From Blastomyces gilchristii SLH14081 (lineage: Eukaryota; Ascomycota; Eurotiomycetes; Onygenales; Ajellomycetaceae): a DNA stretch of 64,000 nt. The position numbers were made by a program, and so were the translations under genes. The DNA lies in the NCBI RefSeq assembly GCF_000003855.2, contig NW_003101655.1, positions 558,001 through 622,000 of the forward strand, given 5' to 3'. Below the pieces are notes generated by a model that was given only the letters and a program-made list of their open reading frames with translations, was not told where the DNA came from and searched no databases. Below, piece after piece: positions 10,707 through 24,183 of the stretch; position 1 is the stretch's first letter; each line of letters begins with the position of its first letter.

Positions 10707-11160
10707 GTCGCTATTATTAATTTTATCTTTAAAATATATTATTTTTGTAAGAAATTTTATACGCAGAACAGAAATATAATAAGAGATCTGTAAATCATTT
10801 ATTAATTACATTTTTCATATTTTAAACTGATATATAAGAAATTCATTTATCAAACATTTGAATTGAACAGAGATGATAAAAAGAAGATTTACATAATTAA
10901 TAGAAAAACTCATTTATTTCTTTATACTGCATAGTATATATATTATCAAATCACTTAATAGCTGTTATTATACAATAAAGATAATTTTTAATTTATTAAT
11001 TTTAAAAACATCAGAATTATATTTTTAAAGAGAAAAGTATTATTATATTTCTAACTGTGTTAAGACTCTGTAACAGTTTCATACAACTTATCACTTTTCT
11101 TCAAATAATTTCATTCATTCTGTAAATATCTGAACTGGTTTTCGATCACTCTATAATATC
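10707..11160. other. AT-rich sequence, no gene seen
   Basis: Between two TIR elements. Nothing recognisable on either strand. Confidence 0.6.
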
Positions 11161-11666
11161 TAGACTGACGGTGTAACTGCGTCTGAGATCAGAATCAGAA
11201 TATTTGATAATCTTATTATCAATTTGATTGATTTCATTACACAGTTTTAAGATTAGATAGTAGTTTCATACTATCTCAGTGAGACTTACTGTCTACTCTT
11301 ATCACATTTTTTAAATGAGATTATGATTTTCACTTCTTAATTTAAATTCATTTTATTGCTTTAAATGATATTAAATCTTATTTGAGCATTACCAAAAAGT
11401 GTTACTTTTTAAAAAATTAAAAATAGTCTAAAGAAAATCTTAAAATTTCTAAAAATAGTAACTTTATACCAAGAATGAAACTAAATGAGATTAAATAAAA
11501 TCACTATTATATTTTTTCTAAATTATGATTTCATTTTGAGATCTGATAAATAGTCACTTTGCATGTTTTTTTAATAATTAGTCTCAGCAGAATTCACGCT
11601 AAGAAATGTATGAGATCAGATCAAATAAGATCAAATGTGACATTCATAGTCTCAGCAGTCAGTCTA
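11161..11666 (+). mobile_element. 506-bp TIR element (MITE), copy 2
   Basis: Collinear with copies 1 and 3: starts TAGACTGACGG, ends GTCAGTCTA. The 8 bases on each side are not a direct repeat (ATAATATC left, GATATTAC right), so the flanks have been rearranged or mutated. Confidence 0.85.
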
Positions 11667-11996
11667 GATATTACTATGATATTATTTCCGCTACTCTCAT
11701 TTATAAAATGAAGAAAAAGTGACTGTTTATTATTTATATAAAATAATTAAATACTAACTTCTTATTAAAGAAGTCAGCAATTTATTTTCTTTCAGAAAGT
11801 AAATACAAAAGTTACTACTATTCTTATATAATTTTCTTAACATATTAAGTATCTATAATATTCTCATAATAACTCTATAGCTTATGAGCTTGTTATTTAA
11901 GCAAAATAATCAAGTCTACTTATACAGCTTCTTATTAAATACTATTTATATAATACTACTGTTTAACTACTGCTTCAGTTCTGCTATATTATAGTA
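11667..11996. other. AT-rich sequence, no gene seen
   Basis: About 330 bp before the old LINE 3' end begins. No coding signal or repeat boundary. Confidence 0.55.
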
Positions 11997-12378
11997 GTTA
12001 CAAGAAAATAACTAAATTCAGAACTCTGTGAGTATGAAGAAGTAGAGAATACTGAGATATAATCTGTTTACACAGTTATATACATTTTTTAAATAATTTT
12101 CTTTTATTATTCTTTCATTTCTATTTCTCTTTTATTTCTTTTATTTTTATCTGTATTTTAAATAAGTCTATTTTCAAGCCTCTTTTTCTTTGTTGTTATA
12201 TCTTTTACATGATTTCAGAGTTTCAAAAGATATTAAAAATACTATAATTTATAAAAAACTGTTATATTTTGAGCTGAAATTTTCTAAATATTAGTTACAT
12301 GTTTGAAATTGATAAATATATAATTGACTATATAGATACTAGAAAAACTCTAAAAACTGAAGTTCTTAAATAAATATC

Positions 12379-12635
12379 TGTAAGAATAAGTGCTCACAGG
12401 TGATTATTCGGGTGTTTGCAGCTTGATATGATATGTACTGATAGCTACTAGAAGTATTCACAGTAGAAAGATAAATGTAGAAATTAAATATATAATAGTA
12501 TTCAAGCTGAGTTATGAATAGTATTCATGAACTTCAGTCTATATAGTTGTGTGTAGTCAAGAGCCACTAACTCTATTGATTACATGAGAGATAGAAATAG
12601 AGATAAAGAATTCATAAGAAGTGAGATTTCTTACA
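12379..12635 (-). repeat. Gypsy A LTR, left (3' LTR)
   Basis: 257 bp, begins TGTAAGAATAAGTG and ends GATTTCTTACA. Pairs with 42327-42583; differences are transitions. Confidence 0.9.
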
Positions 12636-13647
12636 TATCTCTCTCTCTCTAAAACTGTGTTCATGAAGTCTTTCACTGAGTAATTTCATAGAATCAGACT
12701 CAGCACTGTAGTGATACTCACTAAAAATTCTTCATATCTATAAAAAATCTCAGTGAGAAAAAATCCCTTATTACTATGAAGAGAAAAGAGTCTGTCACTC
12801 AGTTTCTTATTTCACAAGGTTTTTTATAATCTGCAGATCTTTCTCTGACTATTATATAGATTCATCTCACATCTTTTATATAGAAGAATTTTAGTTGACT
12901 CTCAATCATTTCTGTAAGATTCTTATATAATCATTACACAGATTCATCTCATATCTTTTAATCTGAAGAATTTTAGTTGATCTTCAATTATTTTTTCATA
13001 AGATTCTTGTGTAACTGCTATATAGATTCATCTCATAGATGAATTACTTTCTGTAAGATTACTCTTATCAAAGAGAAGTATTTATAAGTTAATCTTTCAC
13101 TCATTCTTATGAATTATCATTCTTTAACACTGTAAAGTTATAAGAAATTTCTCATTCTTTCATCAACTCTGTAAAATTGTAGAATTAAGATATTCGCAGT
13201 CTGTAATCACTCTTTATAGTCATATAAAAAGATTCAGATTTATGATTCATAATCACTCTTTATTTATTAGAGTGATCTGACTGTTTCATGAGATCACTTG
13301 TAGTGTAAATAAATCTCTCTAGAGTAGTATAAATACTTCAGATCTGTTTATGAAATCTCATCTTCTTTTCTCTCTTTCTATAACAGCTTTCATTCTTATA
13401 AACTGTGAGTATTCTCATTCATCTGTGAAGTATTTTCACTCAGATAACAGAGAGAGAGTGTTTCTAACAATATCTGTATATTAGTTCAAGCACTTCTCAA
13501 GAATAAAAATTTTTTCAATTTCAATATCTTTATAAATAATATCTGATCACTGTTAAGCTTCTTATAAGCATTTCTACAACTTCTCTGATTACTTTCTATC
13601 AGCTGATGAAGCAGAGATGTCATCATCTGTAACAGTGTCTTCACTCT
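12636..13647 (-). other. Gypsy A internal sequence, 3' part, no readable gene
   Basis: About 1 kb of AT-rich relic between the 3' LTR and the third TIR element. It contains several 60-90 bp loosely repeated blocks around TAGATTCATCTCATA (12860-13040). No intact frame. Confidence 0.6.
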
Positions 13648-13655
13648 CTTCAGAC

Positions 13656-14161
13656 TAGACTGACCGTGTGACCGTGTCTGAGACCAGGACCAGAATTTTT
13701 GATAGTCTCATTACCAATTCAACTGATTTCATTACACGGTTTTAACATTAGATAGTAGTCTCATACTGTCTCAGTGAGACTTACTGTCTACTCTTATTAC
13801 ATTTTTCAAATGACACCATGATTTCCACTTCTCAATTTAAATTATTTTTATTACTTTAAATGACTTTAAATCTCATTTGAGCATTATCAAAAAGTGTTAC
13901 TTTTTAAAAAATTAAAAATAGTCTAAAAAAAACCTTAAAATGTCTAAAAATAGTAACTTTATGTCAAGAATGAGATTAAATGAGATCAAATGAAATCACT
14001 TTCTTATTTTTTCTAAGTCATGGTCTCATTTTGAGATCTGATATATAGTCACTTTGCATGTTTTTTTAATAATTAGTCCCAGCGGGATTCACGCCAAGAA
14101 ATGTATGAGACCAGACTAAATGAGATTAAACATGAAATTCATGGTCCCGGCGGCTAGTCTA
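13656..14161 (+). mobile_element. 506-bp TIR element (MITE), copy 3, TSD CTTCAGAC
   Basis: Starts TAGACTGACCG and ends CGGCTAGTCTA. The perfect 8-bp TSD CTTCAGAC is at 13648-13655 and 14162-14169. It is the least mutated copy, keeping CCCAGCGGGATT and GTCCCGGCGG, so it is probably the youngest. Inserted in gypsy A. Confidence 0.9.
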
Positions 14162-14169
14162 CTTCAGAC

Positions 14170-15686
14170 TCATCATCACACTCAATCTTCAGATCAGTGA
14201 TCAACTCTGTGTCTTCTTCAGATCAGTTTCTGACTCTCAGCAGTGTAATTCTGTTCTTTGCTATAAGTCTCTTTATAAGTGATTCTTGCAGACTCTAGCT
14301 GACAGTTTCTATAAAGCTTTCAGTGCTGTCAGTGTCTTCTACAGCTCTGCAGGCCTATAGTTACTCTCTTTCTATCTGCACAATCTCTGATCAGATATAT
14401 ATAAATATGTCTAGATTCTCTATCAATGATTCTCACACTGCAGTGCATTTCTGCAATTCTGAGATTAATAAGAGATGAGTTTTCAAGTACTCATGAAATC
14501 CAGATAATTAAGATAATGCAAATGCTATGAATTTGTAACAGAAGTTAATCTGAGCAGATGAGTCTTCTCTCTATATCTCAATGATTTTCAGACTGAATAC
14601 TTTAGCACAACTGAAGAAGTAAACATAGCTTTATAAGAGATATCTAATGATATACACAGATAATCAGTGTTCAAGACTCTGCTATAACTGCAGATACTCT
14701 GATGTTCAGCTCTCTTAAAGTCTATACATTTTTCACAGTTTTTATATTAAATGTAATAATTATCTGTACTACAGATATAATACTCTCTACTTTTTTAAAG
14801 AGAAGAATTGATAGTCACAGAGATTATAAGTGTTACAGATATTAAGAATATAAATATAAGTTTTCTTTATTTTTTCTTTATTAATCTCTAAATTGTGTTC
14901 ACAGTTCTGTTTATATTTTTCTTTATTTTTAGCTTTAATAATAATATGATTTCTTCTTCTCTTTACATACACTGCAGACTGTTCATCTCAGTGAAAACTC
15001 ATTATCTTTATAGATTAGAGTTTATAAATGACAGTGTTAATATCTTTATTATAATCAGATTCTTAGTGAAGATTATATTATTGTGACTTATCAGAATTTA
15101 CAGTATAAAAGTTATATCTCAGCTTTCACAGATATCTTATCTATCTGAATAATTCTCAAGTGAACTTATTTATCTTGTCAGAATATTCTTATCACTGAAT
15201 CTTGAATCAGAGCTAATAATCTCACTTCTCTGAGTTAATAATCTCTTTGATCTGATATTCTCTTTCACTCTCTAATACTTTATAAATAGAGTGATGAGTC
15301 ACAGAGTTCTCTTCTAAGAATTTCTTATATTCACAGAATAAAGAGATATAAAAAATATTATATATCTGTAACTCAGATAGCAGTTTCAATCTATGGAACT
15401 GCAAGCTAACTTTCTTCATAATCTTATAAGAGTCTGTTTATAAGAGATTCAGCTTCTTACTAGATCTCTATATAATAATATTTTTCAGACTCAGTCAGAC
15501 TTTATTATCTTTCTTAAAACTCTTTATAATATACTTAGAGTCATAGTATCACTTTTAATACGCTTGAGTCTTTCTCAAGAATTTGTGAGCTTTCTCTCAG
15601 ATATTCTGAATTCTCTCAGCGTGTTTACAGGTATTATCACACTCTATAGTATACTCTCACAGATTTATCAAGATTATTTACAAGTG
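14170..15686 (-). pseudogene. Gypsy A pol end with chromodomain region
   Basis: At 15419-15222 (minus) a frame reads like the end of a chromoviral integrase: 'LQIYNIFYISLFCEYKKF', a block corresponding to the usual Pro-Val-Phe-His-Val-Ser-Leu-Leu motif, then HHSIYKVLESEREYQIKEI with the acidic 'E-E-I-L-D' type chromodomain start. The rest (14170-15221) is AT-rich without clear domains. Chromodomains in this class target integration to heterochromatin. Confidence 0.72.
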
Positions 15687-15699
15687 AGTCTCAGTGAGT

Positions 15700-17021
15700 T
15701 ATTATTATTATTATTATTATTATTATTCTTCAATTATAGATGTCTGCAGTTAGAGACTATGACATCTACTTGAGAACTTTTAGTTCTCAGAGTTTTTCTA
15801 ATATCTATAGAGTTAACTATTATACATTTACAAATTTCAGATATGCAAAATCAGAAAATTCCAGCTCAGAATATAAAAACTCTTTACAAATTGCAGTATT
15901 TTAACACCTTCTGATACTTTGAAATCATTTGAAAATATCATGACAAAGGAAAAGAGAACAAAGTCTTAAAGATAGACACATTAAATAAGTAGACAGAAAA
16001 GAACAGAAAAGAAAAAGTAAAGTAAAGAGAGACTATAACAAAATAACATTATTAAAAGATAGTGTATAGCTGTTTTAATAGACTATATCTGATCAATTTC
16101 CCTCTCTTCATATTTAGATCTTTCTGAATTCAGTCATTTTCTCATAGCTGCTTGAGTTTCTGATAGAAAGTCTATTAAGTATTTGATTCCTGTCTCACTT
16201 GAGAATAAGAACCTTATATTTAATTGATTTAGATCATACTTCTCTTTCAATCTGACTCTGAGACTATTGTATAATGCACAGTATATTATAATATACTCAG
16301 GATTTTCATTTACATTGCAGAATAAGCATTCTATTAAATCAAATCTATCATCAAATCTTTGTATATAAGATTTGAAATCATCATATTCTAGTTTCAGCTG
16401 AATTATAGATGAAAATATTTTCTTTTTACATTTAATTGCACAAGATTTTCACTTGAGCTTTGTTTCAAATCTTGAATAATGTATACTCTTCTTTTGTTTC
16501 TATCAGCTTTCATTTCACTTGTCTAAACAAGATTCTTTTATCTTTCTCTTTATAAAAGATCAGAACACTATTTTTTGAATAAATCTGCTTAATTCTGAAC
16601 TCTTTTTTGCAGCTGAATCAGTCAATTCATTGTCATGAATATTCATATGAGCAGGAACTTAGTGCAGATGAATTATCAGTTTTAATGTTCTTCTCTTTTG
16701 AATTTTCAAAACAGAGTTTAAAATCAGTTCAAGATTCATTTGATCATTATGAATCTGACTATTTCTAAGTCTTTTTAAAGCAGCTTGACTATCAGAGAAT
16801 ATTCATATCTCTTTTAAACTATTTTCTCTTTTATAAGATTTTATTTCAATGAGTTTGAAAGCTTTCACTATTGCAAATAGTTCAGCATCAAAGACTTCAG
16901 ATTCACAGCTCAAATTTCAGAAATCTGAGATAAAATTGATATTATCTTCAGTATAAGCAATGCCTGCGCCTAATCTATTCAAATTCTCATTTTTTGAGCC
17001 ATCTGAGTAAATCAGAATATA
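15700..17021 (-). mobile_element. LINE copy 4, 5'-truncated, 13-bp TSD
   Basis: The (ATT)n tail is at the left, followed rightwards by the 3' UTR and RNase H region in reverse. It ends at the codons of YSDGSK. The TSD AGTCTCAGTGAGT occurs at 15687-15699 and 17022-17034. About 1.32 kb; 5' truncation is the usual result of incomplete target-primed reverse transcription. Many stops. Confidence 0.92.
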
Positions 17022-17182
17022 AGTCTCAGTGAGTATCTCAAAGAGAGTTTTATCTGTACTGACATGCTTTAAGTTATTATATATGAACTCTGTAAGTGAT
17101 AATTAATACACTCAGTTATTCTGATTGTAATTGACAAAGTACTATAGATACTGTTTTAATATACTCATCAGATATTCTATCT

Positions 17183-17453
17183 TATGACGGGCTGCGCCCG
17201 ATCAATCATATAGACTATTTCATTACACTTCACAGATTCCGCCGGAAGCTCCGATCCTCGGTCGCCGATCCTCGGCTAAAAAACCCATGGAATTCCTATT
17301 CTTCCGCCCCAAAGCTTCACTGCATACATGTATAAATATTCACTCTGATCACTGATTCCTGCATCTTCTCTTTCTTTTCTTCTCTAACATTTTCCACTTT
17401 TGTATTATAAGACCTAAATATTATACTGATCTATTCAGTGTAGGCCTCTTACA
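17183..17453 (+). repeat. Gypsy B 5' LTR
   Basis: 271 bp ending CCTCTTACA. The first base pair of the canonical TGTGACGGGC has decayed to TATGACGGGC. The first 150 bp keep GC-rich sequence, unlike the body. Confidence 0.92.
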
Positions 17454-17639
17454 CTTGGAAAATGTTCATTGTCTTCTTATTAGGAATAATTATTCATTGA
17501 GAAGATATCTGAACATGTAATGATGCATAAGAAATAGAGAAACAATCAATCAGTTAAGTGAACACTGAGTCTCTATATAGAAACTTGCTCATCAGTCATC
17601 CTGGCCCTGTAACAAGATCTTACAAGAGAACATCAGTGA

Positions 17640-18900
17640 AAGACCTGAGAGTTCTGACATCTTAAATGTATGAGATATTCATATAATTACATTCTTCTGA
17701 TTCTTTAGATAACACACATTCAATGAATGATACAGCTATGTCTACTGATAATATGAGAGAACTCTTGAATGTGAGTATAGATACAGTGCCATAGTGACTC
17801 TGAGCAATGTTGAAATTACAACAGCAATAGATAGCTGATATGCATGCAACTCAATAACATCAATATAACAAAATTCAATAATTATCTCAACTAGAAATCT
17901 CTGCACAAGCAATTTCAATACTGACTGAATCAGATACAAATATGTAAGTACTGAAGAAATATCTAGATACTTCTGCATATTTTAATGCTTCTGATCTCAC
18001 TCTCTATTCATCATAGAGATTGGAAATGCTTGTGAAACTAAGTGTAGATAAAGATGCTATCAGTTCATTAATCAATCAAGATTGATATATCAATGAACAA
18101 TTGAAGAATCGCATGAGACAGAAGTTTTATTCATGAATGAAAGCATGTGAATCAGTATCATGAATATCTAACAATATTATCAAATATCTTGATATTCTGT
18201 TCTGAGACATCACTATACAATAGAAAGTGTTAGATTAATTACAGAGTGTCTGACAGAGAAACACTTCTCTCACAACATTCATCTCTGACTTTGACATCAA
18301 GATTCTAGAAGCAGATAATCAATCTTGAGAGAATTGAATGAAGATTAGTATGCTTAAGAAGACATTGACTTTTGAACTCTTACAAGTCCTTGTAAGTGTA
18401 GATAAAGACTCAACTTATGAAGACTTCTGTATACAACTTCAGATGTTGAATGACTGTCTGATCAAGCTTAAGAGTATATAAAACAGTGATAGAAGATGTT
18501 ACATCTCAGCTACTTATACACCTGCACTGAAGAATGACAATACAGATGCCATGAATTGAGTGAACTTAAACATCTATTCATAAACAAGAGTCTTCATCAT
18601 CTGAACAAATTTCCAAGTTCTCAGAATTGCTTCTGAAGAAGTTGCTGATCAATATCAATGAGAAGTGTGCATCAATTGTAACTGATTAGAACATATTACT
18701 TTCAACTGCTGATCAGTCTATGTACTCTCTTTGAAAGAGAGATCAATGCTGGCAGTTCGCGCCAACCACATTACATTAGAGAAAGATTTGAAAGATAACT
18801 ATGAGAACATCTCAATGAAATAGAGAAAAGATTAGCTTCTGTTCAAATTTACAAACAGAAGCTTGAAGAGGTCAGATAATAATAATTTGAAGAGAAAATG
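17640..18900 (+). pseudogene. Gypsy B gag remnant
   Basis: Broken frames upstream of the protease. At 18670-18715 the C-x2-C-x4-H-x4-C zinc knuckle (C-I-N-C...H-I-T-F-N-C) is still readable through TGA codons at Trp positions. The same region is present in the second copy at 63100-64000. Confidence 0.75.
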
Positions 18901-21900
18901 ATAATAAATGTGATTCTTGTATCTACTGTGATTGATAACATGTATAATATGAAAGCCATGATAGACAGCAGTCTATGTCACTATGCAATGATTAAATCTT
19001 CAGTTGTAAGATATTATAATCTTCAGTGTATCTCTCTGTTAAAACTCTGACTTCTTGCAGAATTTGATGATTCAAAAGACATTCACATCTGTTATATGAT
19101 GAAACTAAACATAGATATCAGAGAACATCAATATGAAGATGCTTATACATATGAAGTTGATAATCTTGATTATAATCTTATACTAGAACTTGCCTGACTA
19201 TCTGAATAAGACATCTTATTAAATGCTTAAAACAGAAGCTTAATATTCTCTAATAATGATAGAATTTATAAAGATGATATTTACAACATTATGAATCTTA
19301 CACAGATCTCTGTGAACACTTATAAAATACTCTGAAAAAGAAGTCATTGATGAGATCACTGACAAAGTCACTGATAGCAGAATTATATAGTAATCTATTC
19401 TGTCAGTCTGACTGATATCAAGAAAGCTCTAGAGAAGTTATTCTGTACTATAATAACAGATTCTCATACAAAACTCTCTCAATAATATCATGAATATCTA
19501 GATATCTTCTGACAAGACAACATTATTAATATACTTCTCTTACAAGGTTCAGAAGTGAATCACAGTATCAAGTTAGAAAAGAAGAATAATAAGAATCTCA
19601 AGTCATCATAAGACTCTCTTTATAATATGTCTTGAGATGAACTTCTTCTTCTTCAGAAGACACTCAATGATCTGTTGAACAAGAAATTCATATGTATTAG
19701 TAACTCTTTCACTGCAGCTTCTATTCTCTTTGTAAAGAAATCAAATGAAGAACTCTGATTCTGTGTGAACTATTGAGATCTGAACAGATTGACAAAGAAA
19801 GATTGTTATTCTCTATCTCTTATCAATGAAACTCTAGCACATATCAGATAAGTGCAATAATTTATAAAGCTAGATGTCATTACTGCATTTCATAAGATTT
19901 GTATCACTGAAGAAGATGAATGACTTATAGCATTCTGAACACATTATGATCTCTTTGAATGAGTAGTCACACTCTTTGAACTGGCTAACACTCTCAGTAT
20001 ATTTCAGAAGTATATCAACTGAGCACTCTGAGATTTTCTTAATAAGTTTGCATCTACATATCTAGATGACATTCTCATCTTCACTAATGAATTCAGAAAG
20101 AAACATCAGAAACATGTGCAGAGAGTATTACAATAATTACAAGAAGCAGGACTATTAATAGATATTAATAGGTGTGATTTCAAAGTCAAGAGTACAAAAT
20201 ATCTAGGTTTTATCATAGAAGCTGATAAGAGAATTTGAATCAATTCTGAGAAAGTCTTCATTATTCTTGAATGAGAAGCTTCACATACTGTGAAAGATGT
20301 ACAAAGCTTTATCAGATTTGCTAACTTCTATCAGTGATTTATATGAAACTTCTCAGATATTGCAAGATCACTTACAGAACTCACTAAGAAGAACTCAGTA
20401 TTTCAGTGATTAGTAGACACTGAAGCTGCATTTATACAGATGAAGAGAATGTTCATTAATACCTCTCTATTGATCACATTTGATTCTGATTATAAGACAG
20501 TTATTGAAGCTGACTTCTCTGACTATATCATAGAAGAAGCTATATTGTAATATGATGATGAAGATGTCTTACAATCATGCATTTTCATGTTTAAGAAAAT
20601 GAGTCTCATCAAATACAAATATAAGATCTATGATAAGAAACTTCTCACAATTGTACACTGTCTAGAAGAATGAGATTCTGAACTCTGAAGTGTGTTCAAA
20701 TTTGAGATAATCACAGATCATAAGAATCTCAAGTATTTCATAATCACCTGCAAGCTTACTGAATATCAGATGCAATGATTCAAGCTATTAAGCTGTTTTC
20801 ATTTCACTATACATTATTGCCTCAGCAGCCAGAACTCAATGATAGATGCTCTCTCATGATGAGAGCAAGATATGCCTTTCAATGTAACAGACACTCATTG
20901 AATGAACTGAGAACACTGGCTCTTAGATCTGAAGATATTAGTTGATCAAGATGAAACAACTCATGACACTATACACACTTCTTCAATTAGAACACTCTCT
21001 CTTCAAACTGTCATCAACACTGACACTGACACTGATATCTCAAATTCTTTCAAACCTACACTGAATGAATTATGACATACAACAGCTCAAACTGATGAAC
21101 TTCTTCAAGCACTCATCAAAGCAGTATATCAAGAAGCACTCTGATTCCTCTCAGAACTACATATAAGAATCAACATCTCAGAATACTCAATCAATGACAA
21201 TAACACTCTGCAGTTCTGTGAATGATATTGAGTCTCTCACTTCAAACTCTTACACACCTGGATAATACAAGAGATGCATGATTTGTGTATAATCAGTTAC
21301 TCAGGTTACAAACAATTGTACTGAATAATCTCTCAAGAGTTCTACTGACCTGAGATATTAAACAGTATTAGATATTTCATCTGAAACTGCAATCATTATT
21401 CTTTCATTATCTTATGAAAGAACTGTAGAAAAGATCTACTGAAATCACTCAATATTTCTGATAGAATCTGATAAGATGTAGTAATTGACTTCACTGTTGA
21501 TCTCTCTGAGAGCAAGAGTTATAGAAACATTCTGATCATTATGAACTGATTAAGTAAAGATGTAATATTAAAATCTTGTGATAAGATGAATACTAAACAA
21601 GTCACTGAAGTCTTTCTACAGAGCCTGTTCTATTGAATGCATGAATTACTGAGATCTATAGTCTCAGATCAGAGTCATCAATTCATAAGTACTCTCTGAA
21701 CAAGAATCTGTCAAGTTCTCAAGATTACACACTGTTTGTTAACTGTTTATTATTCTGAGACTGATGATGTATCAGAATGAATAATTCAGACTGTAAAGAA
21801 CTATCTATATAAGTTCTGTAATTATTTATAGAATGATTAGTATAATCTTCTTCTACATACAGAGATCACTATCAATGATCAAGATATTATTTCAACAGAT

Positions 21901-22500
21901 GTAAGCCTGTTCTTTCTTACACACAGTTATTACATGAAAGTGTTGAATCTTCTAGAGATCACACAGTTCATATCAAACTCTTACAGTTCAATTCAGATCA
22001 CTGATAATATAGTAATGAAGCTCTAAGACATCTGTGACTGAGCAGAAGCCTTCATGATGAATGCTAAATAAGATTAAGAAGATCAAATCAATGTTCATTG
22101 AGATTCTGCTGAGTAATACAAGTTAGAAGACCTGATGTGATTGAATCTTAAGAATATACAGATTACACACTCATCTCATACACTAGATCACTGTCATATT
22201 AAGTATAAAGTGATAGAAGTTCTGAGCAGTTATAACTACTGTCTTGACACATTATCAGAGATTTATAATATCTTTCATATGAGCTTGCTCTGCTGCACTG
22301 TCACTGATTCATTCTCTTCTCAACTGACTTTCAACTGACAGCTGTCAGGTATCATAGAAGAAGATAATGAACTTGAATGAGAGATTGAAGATATTCTTGA
22401 TAAGAGATCTGACAGCCGCAGCTGATAATATCTTGTGAAATGAGTCAGTTATAATCATCTGATCTGAACTCTGAGCTCTGCATTATCTAAGACAGCAGCT
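18901..22500 (+). pseudogene. Gypsy B pol remnant: protease, RT, RNase H, integrase, chromodomain
   Basis: Reading through stops: a retropepsin-like MIDSS at about 18957; RT from 19620 with 'LFVKKSNEEL', 'KLDVITAFHKI' and the catalytic YLDDILIF at about 20055; an RNase H start near 20460 (FDSDYKTVIEADFS); an integrase core with Asp in DFTVDLSESK (about 21490) and VSDQSHQF (about 21660). The chromodomain at 22355-22460 includes 'EDILDKRSDS' and 'YLVK-VSYNH'. The order RT-RNaseH-IN-CHD defines a Ty3/gypsy chromovirus. More than 30 stops; non-functional. Confidence 0.9.
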
Positions 22501-22560
22501 CTTGACTGATGAGAACTACACACTCACAACTCTATATCACTTCTGAAAAGAAGAAACTAA

Positions 22561-22831
22561 TGTCACAGGCTGCGCCTGATCAATCATATAGACTATTTCA
22601 TTACACTTCACAGATTTCACTAGAAGCTCTGATTCTCAGTTGCCAATCCTCAGCTAAAAAACCCATGAAATTCTTATTCTTCTGCCTCAAAGCTTCATCA
22701 TGTACATGTATAAATATTCACTCTGATTGCTAATTCCCGCACCTTCTCTTTCTTTCCTTCTCTAACATTTTCCACTTTTGTATTATAAGACCTAAATATT
22801 ATATCAATCTATTCAGCGTAGACCTCTTACA
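22561..22831 (+). repeat. Gypsy B 3' LTR
   Basis: 271 bp, starts TGTCACAGGCTGCG. Differs from the 5' LTR almost only by transitions. Confidence 0.92.
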
Positions 22832-22836
22832 TATCT

Positions 22837-24170
22837 GATCATCTATCTATTAATAAAAAGTCATACTTAAATCTTACAAGATCTTCAGTATAGTTATCAG
22901 ATCAGATTAGAACTTCTCTATAAAGATTAATTCTCTATCTAAGATAATATTTACAGATAACTTATATAACTGAATCATATTACAGATGAAGATATAAGTC
23001 AAATTCTTTGATTTTAAGTTCTCATAAGTGAGTATAAAGTATGTTATCTTAATGAAGTAATCTACTATCATCAGCACACTGTCAAAGTAGGTATTATATA
23101 TGTTCTTACTTTCAGAGAGACTCACAAGAGTATTCATTTCTAGCTATTTTCAAGATTTTTATAGAATGAGTAGAGAAGTAAGTTCTTTATATAATCTGAA
23201 CTACACTATCTATGAACTCTGATAAATAGTATAAGAATTCACTATCTTCTTTGTAAGTTCTTACATTTTTAGTTAGAAGTATTTTCTTATAAGTAACTTA
23301 TAAGTTTTAGTATCTATAAAATAACTTACTAGAGAAGAGTTATAATATCTTTTCATAAGTTCTATACATAGAAACTCATTTACAGATATATAAATTCAGT
23401 TCTCTCTTTACAAGAGACTATTTAAGTCTCTTCAATTCTTTATTTCTGTAGAATTGATCTCTGTTATAAGCAGTTTCTGAATATACTAAGTATATTCATT
23501 CTTCAGTTACAGTTCTAATAATCTGAATAGAAGATCTTATAATAACTTATACTCTGTTTTTTCTTATATCAGATCTTTCACAGTACTTCTTAAAGCTTAT
23601 AAATTCTTCAGATTATAGATACTCTCTCTGAGAATTCTTACAGAGATTCTTAGAGTATTAACTCTCAGTATTATAGAGAGTAATTATACAGACTTTTTCT
23701 CTTTCTTCTCTCTCTTCTCTTATAGAGAATTAAGACACTCTTTAGTTAATCTCTTTATAATACTCAGTCTGAGTATTCTGTGAAGCTTTTTTATCTTCTC
23801 TAGTCTCTCTATATCTATCACTCTAATCTTCTTAATATAGTTAGATCTGTGAGAGAGTCTGTTCACTGAGTTCTTAGTTTTCTTAATATACTCTATCTTC
23901 AATCAGAACTCACTCAGTTTCTGAGCTCAGTAAATCTATCACTATAAGAGTTTCTTGATTAAAGTAAACTATTATAAGCTATTATAATCAGTTCTAATAG
24001 TAATCACTATTATAAAACTCTTAAAATAGTGATATTAGTGATAGAAGAATTTCAATATTATGAAAAACTTCTGATTATAAATGTTATAATTAATCTCTAT
24101 GAGTTATATCTTCTATAAGAAAAAGATCACTGAAACTCAGTTCTTATTTAACTTTAGTTATAAGACTATT
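22837..24170 (-). pseudogene. Gypsy A integrase segment
   Basis: The 23137-22907 frame on the minus strand has the integrase core pattern: Asp in MIVDYFIKITYFILTY and Asp in VNIILDRELIF, separated by about 50 residues, as in Ty3/gypsy integrases. It joins the chromodomain segment at 15.2 kb once gypsy B and LINE 4 are removed. 23140-24170 is the RNase H/integrase linker, unreadable. Confidence 0.75.
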
Positions 24171-24183
24171 TCTGAAATTATAA

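Larger units (their letters stand above)
17183..22831 (+). mobile_element. Gypsy B: complete Tf2-like chromovirus, TSD TATCT
   Basis: LTRs of exactly 271 bp (17183-17453, 22561-22831) are flanked by the TSD TATCT (17178-17182, 22832-22836). The interior reads in order: gag with zinc knuckle (near 18670), protease (near 18960), RT with YLDDI (near 20060), RNase H, integrase, chromodomain (22340-22460). Every frame is broken, mostly by TGA at Trp positions. Total 5,649 bp. It sits inside gypsy A. Confidence 0.94.

Noticed and set aside
17742..17978. Minus-strand open frame, repeated at 63132-63335
   Set aside because: Both lie antisense to the gypsy B gag region and are conserved only because the element is repeated.
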